Shown here: positions 12,240-26,300 of the stretch, in pieces
How positions within the stretch are numbered: position 1 is the first letter of the stretch
Layout: every line of letters starts with the position of its first letter
Source: Warburgia ugandensis
Taxonomy: Eukaryota; Streptophyta; Magnoliopsida; Canellales; Canellaceae
Length of the DNA: 64,000 nucleotides
Assembly: GCA_035236585.1 (NCBI GenBank)
Contig: CP141132.1
Span: 47,185,880 to 47,249,879, forward strand
Direction: 5' to 3'
The notes under the pieces: generated by a model
Database searches by the model: none
What the model saw: the letters and a program-made list of their open reading frames with translations, nothing else
Told to the model about the DNA's origin: nothing
Position numbers and translations under genes: made by a program

Positions 12240-12720
12240 TGAGAGATTATCTCCAATTGAACATGACAAGGCCCTCGATCAAATTGGATTACCAGATCTA
12301 TGATTGATTTGACCACTCACCATGATCTAGTCATTGATCTATCTTTGAATGATGGATCTGTGGCCAATTTTATAGATCTAGCCATGATCCAACCATTGAT
12401 TTGCCTCCAAATGGAAGATCTAAACCTATCCCAACCATTCATCTAACCATTGATATATCTCCAAAAGTCAGATTTGTGATCAATCTGTGAACCCTCACAT
12501 GATCTAACCATTGATCAGTCACCAGCACCTTGATCTATGACTAATCTAATCAATTTACTAGGATCTGGTCGTTGACAAGTCATCAAGAATCAGATCTATG
12601 GTGGATCTAATCCTTTCATCTTGATCTAAGCCTAGTTCGATCATTGAAACATCAGATCTTTGAGTGATCCACCCTTGAGAGATGATTTGATTGTTAATTA
12701 ACCACTTAGTACTCAGACCT
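12240..12720. repeat. Degenerate GATCTA/CATTGATC-rich tandem repeat in S2
   Basis: Short motifs of the type CCATTGATC and AGATCTRTGA recur roughly every 60-80 bp, each with many substitutions. It looks like an old tandem array within the LTR. The unit cannot be fixed by eye. Confidence 0.4.
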
Positions 12721-14219
12721 GTTGTCAATATGAGCTCCCAATTTGACCTGAATGTAGATTACACTATAGATGATTTGATATCTGATCAAATCCAATTGTT
12801 CATCTTAATCTAACTATATATTAGTGAAACATACTCCTAGATTCATATTTGATTTAAGTATTTGTTCTAATTTGATTGTAGATCTATCACCAAACCCCTA
12901 GAACAACGACATATCTAGCTCGTTCCTAAGATATGACCAGTGTTTGACCATCTAATGCTAGACCTATGAGATAAGGTACTAGATCTCTTTTTGATCTATA
13001 GTGATTCCACAGTTGGAGCTACACATTAGCGTATCTTTTCTTTCTCAATACACTAATCAGTGATGGAGATATGATCAAAGCTATCCATCCATAGATCAAT
13101 GATGAAGCCTACGAATTGGTCAATTGCTAGATCGAGCTAAAGGAGATACACAAGAGAATCGAGGATAAAGGTCATATGAGGTAGGTGGATTAAGATTGCT
13201 ATTTTGGATAGTTTAATAATTGCTATGTCTTAGTAAGAATGATTGAATGTAGACTATGATTTACAAAGTATTGTTATTAGTTACTAAATATATGGAAGCA
13301 TGTAATAAATTTAGAAGTTATCTTGTGACACCTTTTAAACTATCAAATCAGAAATGCAATGGCTAATTTACATAGAAAATGTTACTGTTACCCTAGTTGT
13401 AACGCCTAAATAAAAGAATAAAAACTATACTCATTGATTGGAACTTAGTGTATATATATATATATATATATATTTAGCTAATATACACCCGGATTAACTA
13501 CTGACATGTTTTATCCCATTTAGAACACTAAAAGAAATGAGTAATTGGACTGCCTATTTTGATTTTCAACTTATACTTAGTAAACATTGTAATAGCTTAA
13601 AGAAGGATTGGCCTTACACATGCTACTGAGATATAAGGACTTGTCTATCAATACTATAATATTCAAAATGCCCCAAATAGTTGGAAATATTAGTAAGCAT
13701 ATTTGTAATAAAGTAAAGAGTTTATATTAGATTACAAGGCTTTGAACTATAGGATGACATAAGAAAATGTGCTAGAAGGTGTCATACTTGTAACTTAACA
13801 CCTCAAGAATAATGAATTGAGTCACATTTACACTTGGAAGGAATATTCTAAACAAAAAGGACATGCAATAGATATTTACAAGTCGTGACCTTAAGATGTA
13901 ACATATGTGTCTTTACTGATGAAAGTTTTATCACCAGTATAACTAAGACCCACTTAGCAATAAGTACTTTAAGATAATGTTTAAAGATGAACTTTTTTAA
14001 CCATTGTGTTTGTTGTACACTTTTGGGAACTGATAAAGCATTATCTAATATTATGAATAAAGACTGCATGGCTTGAATGCTCACGAACATATGTTTGTAC
14101 ACCTTGTTGGGAATATGGATTGAAAATGAATAGATTTGAATGGCTTCTCATAAAACATTGAAATAGCAGTCGTCTTTTCATTAAATGATTCTGGAGCTAC
14201 GTGTGATTTATGATTTGGG

Positions 14220-16170
14220 TGGGTACTCGGTGAGTAGCCTTAAGTCCTAATGGATGCAGATTTGTCAATGTTTAGCCAAGCACTCTGTGAGTAGCTGTAA
14301 ACCTTGATGATTATGGATTTCATCGACACTTTTGGCAAGCACTCTATTAGTGGATGTAAGTCTTGATGGATGCATTTTTGTGGATACCTAGGAAGGCACT
14401 CTACGAGCAATTGTAAGCCCTGATGATTATGGATTTCATCGATGATTTAGGTTGGAACTCTATGTGATGACCCAATTTTTCACATGCATTTTATATAGAA
14501 AACTAATTCCTAATGCAAGGTGGGGCCCTATTTTTCATTTTTCTTCAATTTGAATCATGGATCTCCATCAAGGTCTTTGTGGGGACTTGAGTATAGTTTA
14601 AGGGTAAGAATCCAAGTATTAATTCCCATTCTCTATTGATCATCAGTCAGATTTGCAGATCAATGGCCTAGATCATCGATCTAAACTATAATCCTCCAAG
14701 AATTGATGTCATAGATTCAGGGTTGATCTAGGTTTATAGATCAACTAAATTATCCAATTGATCATTTCTTGGAGTCTAATCATCCTTGATCTTATAGATC
14801 TATGAGTTTTTCATAGTTTTTAGGTTATAATCAGTTGAAATTGTTCTCTGATCCTAAATTTTATTATATAATTAGGTCCATGTCATCAAGACGAATCCAA
14901 CAGACCTTTTTGATCATCAATCATACTTGCATAGCCTTCTAAATTAAAGATTTTGTGTTTCAAATATGTTAAAGAGTCCAAATTGAAATTCTAGAGCTAG
15001 AACGTGACAAAACAAGATGTGCCTCGATTACCAAGATGCAGGTGTGTCCCAGTCAAACCACGACAGCCCCGCACGAGTTGTGCACATGCAGAGATGTGCC
15101 GGGCTCGTGCATCTCCAAGATGCATTCCAAGATGGCGCAAAGATTGGAGGTTGGTGAGATGACCCAATCTAAATTGTCAAATCACCTAGTTCTGAATCAA
15201 CATCTAAGATGAGTTAAAATTTGAATTTTTTTCCATATCTGAGGATTTTGGGGTCCCACGAATTCATTGGATGGTTTAGATCACATGTCTATGCTATCTT
15301 TGAGTGAGTTCCAACCTTGATCTACTAGTTCTGGTTTCACCTGTGATTTACCAGTTGGTGAGTGCAGATCCAGTTGGGATCTAAGGGGGAAAGCCCAAGG
15401 AAAGAGAGAGATGAATAGATAGAGAGAGGGAGATGTTACTTAGTAGCCAGAGAAGGCCTAAGTGTTTTTTCGGTGGTGCAGATTTGACTATGCTTGCTAG
15501 AATCCCTGGATCGCCAGTGACGATGGAGGAAACAAGTTGCTAGAGGGAGGGAGAAGAAGAGGGAAAAGTTTGGGGAGAGAGTACAATGAGTTGGAGGGGA
15601 GGGGGGCAAGGGGGTGGAAGAGGGCTTTTATCATTAGTGACCTGCTTTCCTCGCAGGCAACGTAATCACCACCTTTCTCCCCTGACAACAATGAAGTCGA
15701 AGACTAAAAGGAGTATCGTTATCAAAAACAGCACCCTCTACTTCTAACTCCCTTTTCTTCCTTTCAATTACCAAAATACCCTTATACTTAAAAAAATTTG
15801 TAACTTTCTAATTCAAACTCTATTTTTAGTGTTCTTTGCATCATTGGATTTTATTTTTTAAGTAAAATCTAATTATGAGGGCATTTTCAACAAATTTGAT
15901 TTCTATAAATTCTCACTTCTAAAATTCAAAATTGATAAAACATTCATTCTCTTGTTCAATCCAATTTTTCCAAAATAAAATAAGACTTAAAAATTCAGGT
16001 GGTTACACTTTATGATTGGGCTAAGTCTTGATGGATACGGATTTCATCGATGTTTTGGGAAGGCATCTAGGAGTGTCCTAAGTCTTGGATTGCTCGACAG
16101 GTGCTCTATAAGTATCGTAAGACTTGGAGGCATGCTATGTGTAGTAAATCCTGAGACCCTATACTAGGAG
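14220..16170 (+). repeat. 58-59-bp LTR minisatellite, split by S3
   Basis: Units of the type CACTCTRYGAGTAGYTGTAAG...GATGGATTTCATCGAT begin at about 14,281, 14,340 and 14,398. A further unit start at about 14,456 is broken by solo LTR S3, and units resume after 16,008. It occupies the same LTR position as the 64-bp minisatellite at 41,640-42,330. Confidence 0.8.
14463..16007 (-). mobile_element. Solo LTR S3, TSD CTCTA/CTTTA
   Basis: Starts TGTGATGACCCAATTTTTC and ends CAGGTGGTTACA. It is flanked by CTCTA (14,458-14,462) and CTTTA (16,008-16,012), one mismatch. It cleanly interrupts a unit of the surrounding minisatellite. From about 14,540 it is collinear with 59,235-61,225, the LTR of the pol-bearing element, but lacks about 1.1 kb of that LTR between its first 70 bases and that point. 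So it is a deleted member of the same family, minus-oriented, 1,545 bp, with no internal region. Confidence 0.87.
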
Positions 16171-17641
16171 GTAGTTGGCCACTGACCTCTAAGATGATTT
16201 GATACTAGCCCTGCAATGGGGATGGAAAATAGTAGGAGTATCTTCTCATGGAGAAGTGGTCTGAGTGGTAGCTGGGTAGCCCCCATGAGGTTCGGTGAAT
16301 CATGGTCTATGTAGGTATCCATGAGTAGACATAGAGTCCACAGTAGTTGCCAATGGGTGACAGTAAAGCCCTACGAGCATACATGTCTGTGTCTTGATGA
16401 TTATGTGGGTCATTTCTCAAGAGTTAGACCTTATCCAAGGTGGCAAGACTATATGCCATTATGATTAGAGCAATTAGTTTTCCACAGCGATATGGGCATA
16501 GATTTGTTCTTATTTTTTGTGGGTTATGCACCTTAATTCAGCTTCATCTATTTTGAGCATGTTAATTTGACAAACTTATTTGATTCTTATGGACATTGCA
16601 AATGATTTGAGGTCACCAATCTTTCCTCATGGATTTCACTTCACATGTATGAGACTTATTTTCACAATTATGATTTTAGTTTGATTTGATGTAGAAATAA
16701 CTATTTGTAGTTATGAATTGATTGATTATGCTTTTGAAAAGCATGAACAACTTTTGGTTTTGCCAGATTAGATTTATCAAATGCTAGTTTGCTAACAATT
16801 GGACTTCATGCATATAGTATGCTTTTTGAACATATCGATCAACTTTATCTTTTATCAATATTGTGCTTTGATTCATATACTTAGCTAGTGGTTTTACCAT
16901 TTGGGATTTTAGTACATATTGATTCTGCTAGACCAACAATTTTACACTAGTCAGATTTACTAAGGTGTTAGATTAATTGAGCATTTTGAGTGATTCTACA
17001 TGATCATATATTGATTCATACGTATGTATGAAAATACATTGTGTTTATGAAGAGAAACCTATTAGATGACTACTTCTAAAAATGATAATGAGAATGTTAA
17101 ATACCCCACTCTTCATAATTAGATTTAACTATCAAAAAACAAACAACCTAGACATTTGAAGTGATATCTTGAATGATCATATTAGGTGAACAAATATGAA
17201 GAACTATATGTCATGACTAAATTTGAAACGCTTGTGTCTATTCATGAAAAATGATGCTAGCACAACAAAATGCACATAATACAAGCTTGGATGCTTAAAT
17301 CTTCATAAATAGATAAGGCAAAATTAATTTTAGAAATCATGAAAATCATATGATTCATTAAATGTGGTGAATTGAACATGTAAACCCATTTCAGGGATTT
17401 ATGATTTGACAACTTAATTTCGACATGAGTAATCATTTGAAAACACCATGAATTTTCTTTAGATTTGATAAATACTCAAAATGCATTGATTTATGTAAGT
17501 TATGAACTGCATGATAAAAGAAGGAAGTTTGAGCTTGATGCAAATGGAAAAAGTCTCTTCTGTTTTATATGATTATCAATCAAATAAAAAGTTATTCTAT
17601 GTATAGCTACTTATTCCACCTACACAAGGGAAAACATTCTA

Positions 17642-17667
17642 AGACATTGTAATTGTTTACAATGTCT
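17642..17667 (+). promoter_or_regulatory. Conserved LTR hairpin (S2 copy)
   Basis: AGACATTGTAA and TTACAATGTCT form a perfect 11-bp stem around a 4-base loop, about 525 bp before the LTR end. The equivalent structure recurs in at least five other Del-like LTRs of the window with changed but mostly paired bases. The role is unknown; an RNA-level function is inferred. Confidence 0.75.
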
Positions 17668-18196
17668 CAGATTCAAAGAATTAGAATAGAAAGATGAACA
17701 GGTCAAATGTGAGAGCAATTGCAAAGTTCAGGATTTCAAAAGATAGAGATTTTCTAGTATCCAGATAGTGAGCTTTGTAACCTTATATTAGCTTTCCAAT
17801 TTAGTGGAGAATGTGAATATATATTTACTTTCATGTTGTGGATTCAATTGTATCTAAGGGAATATGTTGTGACTGGAGGTTCTGGGAAGTGATAACTTTT
17901 GTGCGTTTGTGTTCAAAGCAGTGAAATTTATTTGTATTGTTTATTAGGTATTCCATATGCGTGCGTTAAATGTGCATATGTCTAAAAATTAGAGGAAACT
18001 CTACCAAATTTTCAGTAGAAGTGAGATGCTCATTTCATTATAAAATCCTTCTGTTTTGTGTAAAAAAAAAAAATGAAAATCAGGATTTTTAGAAAAACTT
18101 AGTAGAAGAAAAAGAAATTTTTAGTTTTTTTATTTTTGAAAATAATTTTAAAAAAGGGATATCCAAAATTTTGAAAACCCAAGGTGTCATAAAGAT

Positions 18197-18640
18197 GAAA
18201 GATAATGAGACTAACTAGGAATTTATTGTTTGACAAAGAAAACTTTGAGTTTATATATAACCCTCTCAAAGAAGGAATGGCTCTAAACTTATTTGTGTTA
18301 AACGTCTCCACATATCTTCTTTAGGTTCTCTAAGTTATATTTTCTTTCCAACTTAAACTGTATTTGGCTACTTTGTGAGTGAATATTTCGAGTTCAACTT
18401 TTCATGGAATACTTTAGAAAAAGGATAAAATGGTGAATTAATTGCATTCAAATCTGTTAATAGCCAAAGTTCAAAAGATAGCTTGAATATTCCATAAATT
18501 CAAATTCTCATCATTGTCAAAGAAATTTTCATAAACTTTTATCAAAAAAAATTTTAAAATATAAATGACTCAAAAATAACCAAGAAAAACTTTGGACACA
18601 TCAAAATTTGAATACCTTACCTCCAGACTTAAGTTAAACA
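18197..18640 (-). other. 3' untranslated region of element G, proximal part
   Basis: AT-rich sequence between the S2 insertion and a block at about 18,608-18,650. On the minus strand that block reads GAGGACAATGTTTAACTTAAG..CTGGAGG, equivalent to the GGGGACAATGTTT...TTGGGGGG block at 36,783-36,812 in E1. No coding capacity was seen in 18,197-18,600. Confidence 0.6.
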
Positions 18641-18899
18641 TTGTCCTCAGTGTTTAGAACTACATAGTATGGACAAATGAAATAATATACCTAAAGAAAA
18701 GGATAAGAAAGATAGTAACTGCACTATTAGGTTAGTGCATTGATCTGTTGATGTGGACAAAGATGTACAATATACAATGATGATGTAAATGCAGCTAAGT
18801 GATCTACAACTAACTGATCTAGCTAATCTAATCTACTCTACATATTATTAAATTAATCTAAGGATCCTAATCTAACTCTAACCATGGAGGAGTTTCTAA

Positions 18900-19743
18900 A
18901 TTAACTCACTCCACTTCCAAATTTCATGATAATCAATGTATTTCAGCCACCTAGAGATTTGGTGAAGGGATTGAAGGATATAATAGTGAATTACCATGAA
19001 TACAGGCGTAAAATCTTCCTCCTCTCATACATCTTCTTAAATGATTGGATTAAGCTTTTCCTACACCCAATTAATAGGGTATTTGTTTTTATCTGGACAT
19101 AGAGAATCATTGGGACTGAACTTGTCTTGGTTATCTATGGTACACCCTTGAGTGGACAGATGTTCTATAATAGGAAAGGTTTTAGATGTAACCCAAACTA
19201 TCACATTGTGGATCATCTGATAAAGGTTTTAGGCTCAAATTAGATGTTTCTACTACAATATAAGGCTCAAATATAAAGTTCAAGATCATAGGAGGTCCAA
19301 CTTTAGCTTTCCATTGATCAGTGCTCATTAAAGGTTAGGTATCCAATCATGCATTCACTTCATCAATGGAATTATCTATATCAAAGTCATCAAAACTAAA
19401 ATGAGCTAGACAAGCCTCTAAAGGATCAAAGGTAGAGGATGGAAGACTTTGTATCATATTTATTTCATAAAACACTATTGTCTTGTATAAATAATATTAA
19501 GCTTAATGTGCATGTTCCCTAAGGACAACTAAATGGTTCCATTCTTACAATTAATTATTTCAATTGATGTGGCTAAGAATGGACATCTCAAAATGACTAG
19601 AATTTGACTACTAAGGTCTACTATATGTTGTGCATCTAAGACTAGGAAGTCTACTGGAAATAAAAATTTATCAACCTGAACTACTACATCCTTTACCGCA
19701 CCATGTGAACTTTAACTAGCCTATTTGCCAATTATAATGTTGT
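18900..19743 (-). pseudogene. Protease-domain C-terminal part and SRW/YIDY motif of element G
   Basis: Read leftward from 19,743, the minus strand gives VVQVDKFLFPVDFLVLD (about 19,620-19,680) and RCPFLATSIEIINCKNG (about 19,540-19,590), typical of the region after the protease active site in Athila/Tat-type pol. A linker like LSLKPLSDD (about 19,220) follows. Instead of a reverse transcriptase the sequence then passes to ISRWLKYIDYHEI (about 18,921-18,960), the same motif that ends the E1 reading frame. Several stops are present. The frame joins the protease half at 28,500-28,860 once solo LTR S4 and one copy of its target duplication are left out of account. Confidence 0.75.
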
Positions 19744-20322
19744 GGTAGTGTGACATCCCAGGGTTTTTTTTATAACACTTTTACATAAAATCTCTTATGA
19801 ATGTGGGGCCCATCACATTTTTTAGAAGAAGAGTTACAAAAAAGTGTCATTTCTTTTTTCCTTTTATAAAAAGACAAGGATTTCTAGTGAAATGAGTGCT
19901 ACATTTCTATAAATAATTTGACAGAATTTCTTCTATATATGGGACCTCGCACATTTTTTGCATGCGATACGAATTCCCTAATAAACACAATAGTATAAAA
20001 CAAAATAATAAGAGAGACTCCATCTCCATCCCATCACATTTACATACATGACTATTTGTGTTTTGAAAATCAAAGTTAAATCAAAATAAAAGAACATTTG
20101 TAACTTAAAATGTACTTGCCAGGATCAATCCAATCATAGCCACACAGCCACAACTTCAATTTACATGTCCACATACCCATAAAGCAAATTCATATTAAAT
20201 TAAAGTATCACATCAGTTCACTAGATCATCAATCACATTCAAACCTGTTTCATATACCTATTAAGACCTCTTGAGATGTTTACCATATTCTTCTACTCCT
20301 CTGTCTTATTTCTTCAAACCTG

Positions 20323-20349
20323 AGATATTGTAAACAATTTCCAATGTCT
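20323..20349 (-). promoter_or_regulatory. Conserved LTR hairpin (S4 copy)
   Basis: AGATATTGTAAA and TTTCCAATGTCT pair over 12 positions with one wobble and one mismatch, around a short CAA loop, about 575 bp from the 3' end of the minus-oriented LTR. It is the same structure as at 17,642, 27,410 and 43,015. Confidence 0.6.
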
Positions 20350-21759
20350 TAACAAGCTTGTGCTTTTGTAGGTTTACCAAATTTGAAATCCAATTCTAAA
20401 CAATATTTTAAATCATTTTTCATGTAGTTCCAAAGAATATAATGATCAAATCAAATACGAAAAACATAATTAAAGCCACTTGTCATTCTTAGTTCATAGT
20501 TTCATGTTAAAACATTTCAAATAGTATCAATATATAACATGCATGACTTTAAATATATATTTTTCAAATGATTAAATCATCATGGGTAGTCTCACTTAAA
20601 TTGTAATATATAACATATCGCAAAATCATGTGTAAGCATAACTTGTGAACTAAGTGAAAGATCCATCATATAACTTGATAAATCAAATGTCATAAGATCC
20701 TCAAAGTATTAAAGTAGTAATCGGTTAAACCATAAATGTCGGCACGCCCAAACTAACAACATCATTATCACGTGCACATATGCACCTCAGTAAACACATT
20801 AGCTGGTTGGTCATGAGTACTCGTCTAAAGATCATCATCAAACCCATCTACATGGGGTCACAAGACAGAAATCCCATGGCACACTATGCTCATGACCAAA
20901 TCACTGAATCGTGTGTCTCACTACCTAGAGACCAGCTATCACAGCCTCCATCGCGACTGTGGATATGTCTCGAAAAGGGTACCATGAACACCTCTAGTGG
21001 TCGTTTCTCTATCATAACAGTCGAGAAAAATAGGTGCCTCTTTGGGCACAAATACCTACCACCTTTGGTGGTTAAAGGCCAAACCCGCACAACCTCTGAG
21101 TATAGTTCCCATTAGGCTCATTAGCCTAAATAAACATATATTCAATCAAAATGTCCCTAAATCATATAACATATTTCTCATATAAAACCATGCATTCATT
21201 TAACTCATTTCGTAGCATGTGACTGGTGCAATTTCAAGTATAATCATTTCTTTAAAAAACACACAACTGTGTAAATAGAATGAATAACATCATTTTCATT
21301 TTTCAAATCGAAGTATGCATCACGGTTATGAAGATACATATATATAACTCACATGGCTCATCAGCAAATATTGCATTCTTTAAAAACTAAAACAACGTAA
21401 CATGATGAGATATACGTTTTATAACAGTCAAGAAGTCTTAAATAGAAAACATGATAATCAAATGGTTTGATTATTTAAAATCCACATATCTTGGTCAAGT
21501 TGATGACATAGTTAAAATCTTAATGAAAAATAGATGTTAAAACCACCTACCTTTCTTGTCGTGCTGCACTATTTAGTTATATCCCTTCTTCCACTCACTT
21601 TTCAATCAATTTTCTCTAGTGAAGTTACAGAGTTCTTGTCCATGTTGAATCATTGATTAATAAGTACATAAGAAGCCTATTTTAATTAAAGTTTGATGGT
21701 TTAGATCATCATAAATCATCTAATTTTTTCATTGATCATATATTGCACAGAGGAATTCA

Positions 21760-22440
21760 TGATCAGTCCAGTCCCAGATCTGGCATCCATTCACTATTCA
21801 ATAGTCCAATGGTTTAGATTTGCATTACAATTCAAATAACCCCATTGATGAATGATCAAGATCTAAAAGTTCAATTCAATAGGTTATGGTGGTCTAACTT
21901 AGTTTCAAGGTCTGATCCAATGTTGTTAGTAATGTATGATCGAATGGTTGAGATAATCCAATCAATTTCTATCCAATTTCTATAATTTGTCATATCTAAG
22001 TCAATTCAAGGTTTAGGAATTCGTCTGTGGCATTTGATCATTGATCAGATGTCGTTAGGTTCCTCTTCCACCATTACTCGATTGGATGGCTAAGATTATT
22101 TGATAAATTTTTATCCAAATTTCATGATTCTAGTCACATCCTAGTTAATACATAGTTCTAAAATTCATATGTGACATCTGATCATTGATCAGACATCACA
22201 GGTCCACTATTTGAATAGCGACAAATCATACGGCTTAGATCATCTAATCTATTTCACCTCCAAATCATAAAATTTTGACACATTCTATCAATTCAAGGAT
22301 GGGAAGCTTATTAATAGCATTTAATCATTGATCAAATGTTGCCAGATAGCATTTACACAAGAATAGATAGAACAACTGAGACTGTCTAATCAGTTTCCAA
22401 TCAGTATTGAAAATCTCAATAAGATCTGAGTTGCATCAGG
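21760..22440. repeat. About 144-bp tandem repeat in S4
   Basis: TGATCATTGATCAGA recurs at 22,035 and 22,179, and a variant at 22,322, spacing 143-144 bp. Between them are matching blocks (GTCAYATCYWAGT, AGGTTYAGGAATTC). Earlier, more decayed units reach back to about 21,760. Each unit carries the palindrome TGATCATTGATCA. It is an LTR-internal minisatellite. Confidence 0.72.
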
Positions 22441-23324
22441 TATGTATTTTATTATTTCTACTCACTAATTAGAAAATCAACGATTGGATCATCCCTAAAA
22501 CCTAGATATAGGATGAATGGATTTAGCTTAGAACTCCAAATCAAGAGTTGGGTATCATTAATCTTACCTCTAAGGTGCATCTCCATGCTTTTTCTTCTCT
22601 TAGATGAGCTGGATTGGTCATCGTTTCCGCCAGTAAGGTCTTCGAGTTCATCACGCACTTTCTCCTCTCCGAAAAATAGTCAAGATCACTATGGATCTCC
22701 CACTAACCATGGGATTTTTTGTTGTCGCCTTGTTCTGAGTGGAATGATTGTAATAACCCCAAATTTTGTTAATTGATTAAGAAAATCAATTTAGTTTGAA
22801 TTTTTAGAAATTCTGGGCTGGAATATTAGGTTATTGGAAATTCTCTTTTTATAGAGATTAAAACATGATTTAAAACTTAGAAATTATGAATGTGCGCAAA
22901 AAACTAATCGAAATGGTACTAAGTATGTTCAATTCCGAGTTAAAATGAAAAATCCCTAATTTTCTTTATTTTTATGAATAAAAGGGTAAAATGTAATTTT
23001 GCCCATAACCGAGATCTAAGACATAATATTTAGAATTTACTCAAAAATACGAATCCAATGCCACTAAGTACACTCAATTTCAAGTTCGAGAGAATAAAAT
23101 GGATTTTTCTCCATAAAAGGGCAAAATGGTCCTTTCACACCTTGTGGGACCCACAAGGGGCCCACAAACGAATCCAATGGCCAGAAAACAAGTAATGAGT
23201 GGTGAAACCACTACTAGTTACTAGTGGAGAAGGAGGTGGTAGAGGAGGATCCAATGCTAATTTAATATTTAAAAGAATTGAAACATGATAATTATAAGTA
23301 ATTATGAAAAATTCAAAAACATCT

Positions 23325-23332
23325 ATGAATAC
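23325..23332 (+). promoter_or_regulatory. Decayed TATA box of S5
   Basis: Reads TATGAATA about 576 bp into the LTR, at the position where S6 keeps TATAAATA (47,140). A single A to G change separates them, so this copy has probably lost promoter strength. Confidence 0.55.
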
Positions 23333-26300
23333 ACCTCCAAAAATCCTCCAAAAATGTTCCTTAAAATTCCCATGAAATCATCTTGCTCACTCTAAAAATA
23401 CAAATCTAGATTCCTTCCCAAAATTCCAAAACTCCCAAAAATCTCCCTTCTTGCACTTTCTCTCTCCTCTCTCAAATTGGAACAAGAGACCTAAATTCAA
23501 CTAGGCACTCTGTTCCAAATTTAATCTCAGAAATCCCACCATCCATACAATCCTAGACTACCTTATCTACAAAACCTCTAAATCAATTTCAAGATCCAAC
23601 GCTGCAATCAACAAAAAATCACAAAACAAGGGACTATCGGGCTATCTTATCATCAAAGGGTATTTATTTCAAATTGGGCTTCAAATCTACGTTGTTTGTC
23701 CAATCAGGTAGGTGGAACTACTTCTTATACTTATTTCATGTTTTTTTATATAATTTTTATTTTTTTGTAATTATTTTTAGGTTAAAATTTATAAAAATAA
23801 AGTAAGGATCAGAACCCTTCAATTCTGGATGATGGAGGGCTCAGATGGAAAATCTGAGCGTCCAATCGCTCCAGAAGGGCCCAAAACCCCTAGGGCAGAA
23901 GCTTCAAGAAATTTTATAGAGTTTTGAGTTTTTGGTTGACAAGCATAGATTGAACAATCCAAAATGGACTGTCCGATCTCCCAAATCGGATTAGATCCAA
24001 GAACGCACTGCAAAACGCCACACAAAAATGCACCTACGAGAGCGTTTCTGTGCCGCGCCACATGCAACATTATCCTAACAAGACGATCATGCGATAGTGC
24101 CGGTCCCGGGGGAGGGCATCACGCGTGCGTCCCGATGACAGGTGCGCGGAGATTGTTCCACCTACTGGCCCGCTCCTCTCGATCAATCCAAGCCATCCAT
24201 TCCGCTGTGCCTAGATCAAATCTGAACCCTAGGAACGACTGTGAATTTCACAATTCAATTGTGAAGTCATCTAAACTCCAAGTTGAGATTAGAAAGAAGA
24301 TATGGAAAGCTTATAACGTCTATTTTCTTCCAAAACTATAATATTGATAAAAACAATTTTGAAACTTTCTGTTTTCAAGAATTAAGTTTCTAATTTTCAT
24401 AATCTTCAAGATCTAAGATGATCAGATCTTGGGGATCTAATTTACTAAGGATATAATGTTGAAATCAAGTGATACCCATGATTTATTTGGACAGATCTAA
24501 GATAAATTGAGGGATCTATCCTTTATGGTAAAAAAAACCTAAAAATACAAAGGGACCCACTTGATAAATGAGATCAAGTATGATCATATCCTTGGGATGG
24601 ATTGAATGAATGACATTATAATGGAATCCATTGAGATCATGGATTGAATATGACAATAAAAAAAAAAGGGATATGATCTTGGACCTTAATGGAGTAAAAG
24701 CCCTAAAATTAATTAAAACCCTTGATTAAAAGGAAAAGACCTAAGATCTAATGGTTGGATCATAAGTAAAAGCTTTACTAATGAGAAATGGGTTAGCTTG
24801 AGTTATGCATTGATTTCATTCAATTTATTTCATGAATATAGGATCCATGATAGATTATTTTAGTATAACTTAATTTCAAATGTCCATAAAATTATTCATG
24901 AATGATGAATTGTAACTTAGGACCATGTTGGTATGATTTCATGCAATTGTAACTTAGTACCATGCTAGGATTTCATGTTAGATTAGACTATGGTATGAGA
25001 TGGTACCTTAGGTCCATGATAATTTAATTTGAGTTTATTAGATAAAGTACATTAGTTAAAAATCATGCTAGTGTAATCTTAAGTACCTTGTACCATTATC
25101 ATTAGGTTGTTCAATTATGTAGTTTTATGCTTTAAAGTTATAATTCATTTATGGTTAAATTTTATTAGTAGATTTAATTGTTAAAGTAGTTATGAGATAA
25201 AGAGCATAAAACACCAAAAATGGAATCAATGAGAAAGTAGAGTTTCAACACAGAAATAAGAGTGTATTATTTGGCTTGGACTTAATTAGTAAGGGTTATA
25301 GTTAGGAGGATGATATAAGGATTATCAAATCCTTGGCCCAAACAAGGAGAATAATAAACCCCAGGAATGACATTTTAAATGTTCATGAACTTAATTAAAA
25401 TCAATTAGAAAGTGTACTTAGGGTTAACATGATCATAAGAACCTTATGAAAAGTTGAACTAAGGTCACTCTAGTGAATGTTGAACATGGTGGTTAAGAGG
25501 GTTTTCTAATAGAGCCTCGCTCGTCCCCTACCATCCATTGATGTTTGTAAGGTTTAAATGCCTCCTTACATGAGGATTGAAGTAACCACTTTGTGTTCAC
25601 CCATTTAGTTAGTAAGCCTTAGCCAATTGAAAATAAGAGTAGTCTAAACTTAAGTAGAAATAAGTTATCTTCAACCAGTAAAACATTAACTAGTTGAATA
25701 ATAATAATAAGAGCATAAAATGTTAGTAAATTATGTAATTCCAATAAAATTGTAAGTAAGATAAGGATGATCAAACAAGATCCATTGGATCTTGAATGAT
25801 CAAGAATAATAAAAAGAAATAAATACTTCTTAATGATGATATATATATATATTGCTTGTAACTTAGATCAAATAGAATAGAAGATCTTAGATCAAATAGA
25901 TGATCTGAACCCTTGATCAATTATGATTCAAGGAAGAGAACCAAGATCATCCTCCTTAGGGATGATCAAACAACTAAACTTAGATCAAAGAAGAACTAGA
26001 TGATAGAAATTCTAATCCTTTGATCTTTATCAAAAAGTATAAATTTTTTATCAAAGGATCAATGAAAGATCAAGATCAAAGAAAGGAATACACAAAGACT
26101 TAGAATAGAAAATGCTTAGATCTGAAAGATTAGAAGATCATTCTAACCATTAGATCTATTGATCAATAGGATAAACACTATCTAAGGAAGATAGATCATG
26201 ATAGGACACAATATCTAGATCCTTTATATCAATGGACTATTCAGATCGTATATATATATATTGACAGTATGTATGAATTTACAGATTACATACATCAGTC

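Larger units (their letters stand above)
11014..18191 (+). mobile_element. Solo LTR S2 (Del/Tekay-like), TSD AAGAT
   Basis: It starts TGTAACAACCACAATTTTG and ends AAAACCCAAGGTGTCATA, a decayed version of the AAACCCGGGTCGTCACA end with the final CA now TA. AAGAT flanks it at 11,009-11,013 and 18,192-18,196. It carries tandem repeats (14,220-16,170), a hairpin (17,642-17,667) and the AGAGGAAACTCTRYYARATTTTCAG block shared with 43,420-43,445. Nested solo LTR S3 adds 1,550 bp, so the LTR itself is about 5.6 kb. The pyrimidine-rich tract at 11,400-11,790, with a run of C near 11,750, is non-coding. No internal retrotransposon region is attached. Confidence 0.85.

Noticed and set aside
13398-13430. 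TGTAACGCCTAAATAAAAG as another LTR start inside S2
   Set aside because: No matching end or target duplication could be found, and LTR-like sequence continues on both sides.
20780-21115. 111-codon frame in S4
   Set aside because: The homologous stretch at 58,840-59,040 has stops and indels in this frame, so the conservation is at DNA level within LTRs.
23964-24341. 125-codon frame in S5 and 137-codon frame at 47,826-48,239 in S6
   Set aside because: Both fall on the GC-rich LTR core, where stops are rare by composition; the two proteins do not correspond although the DNA is homologous.
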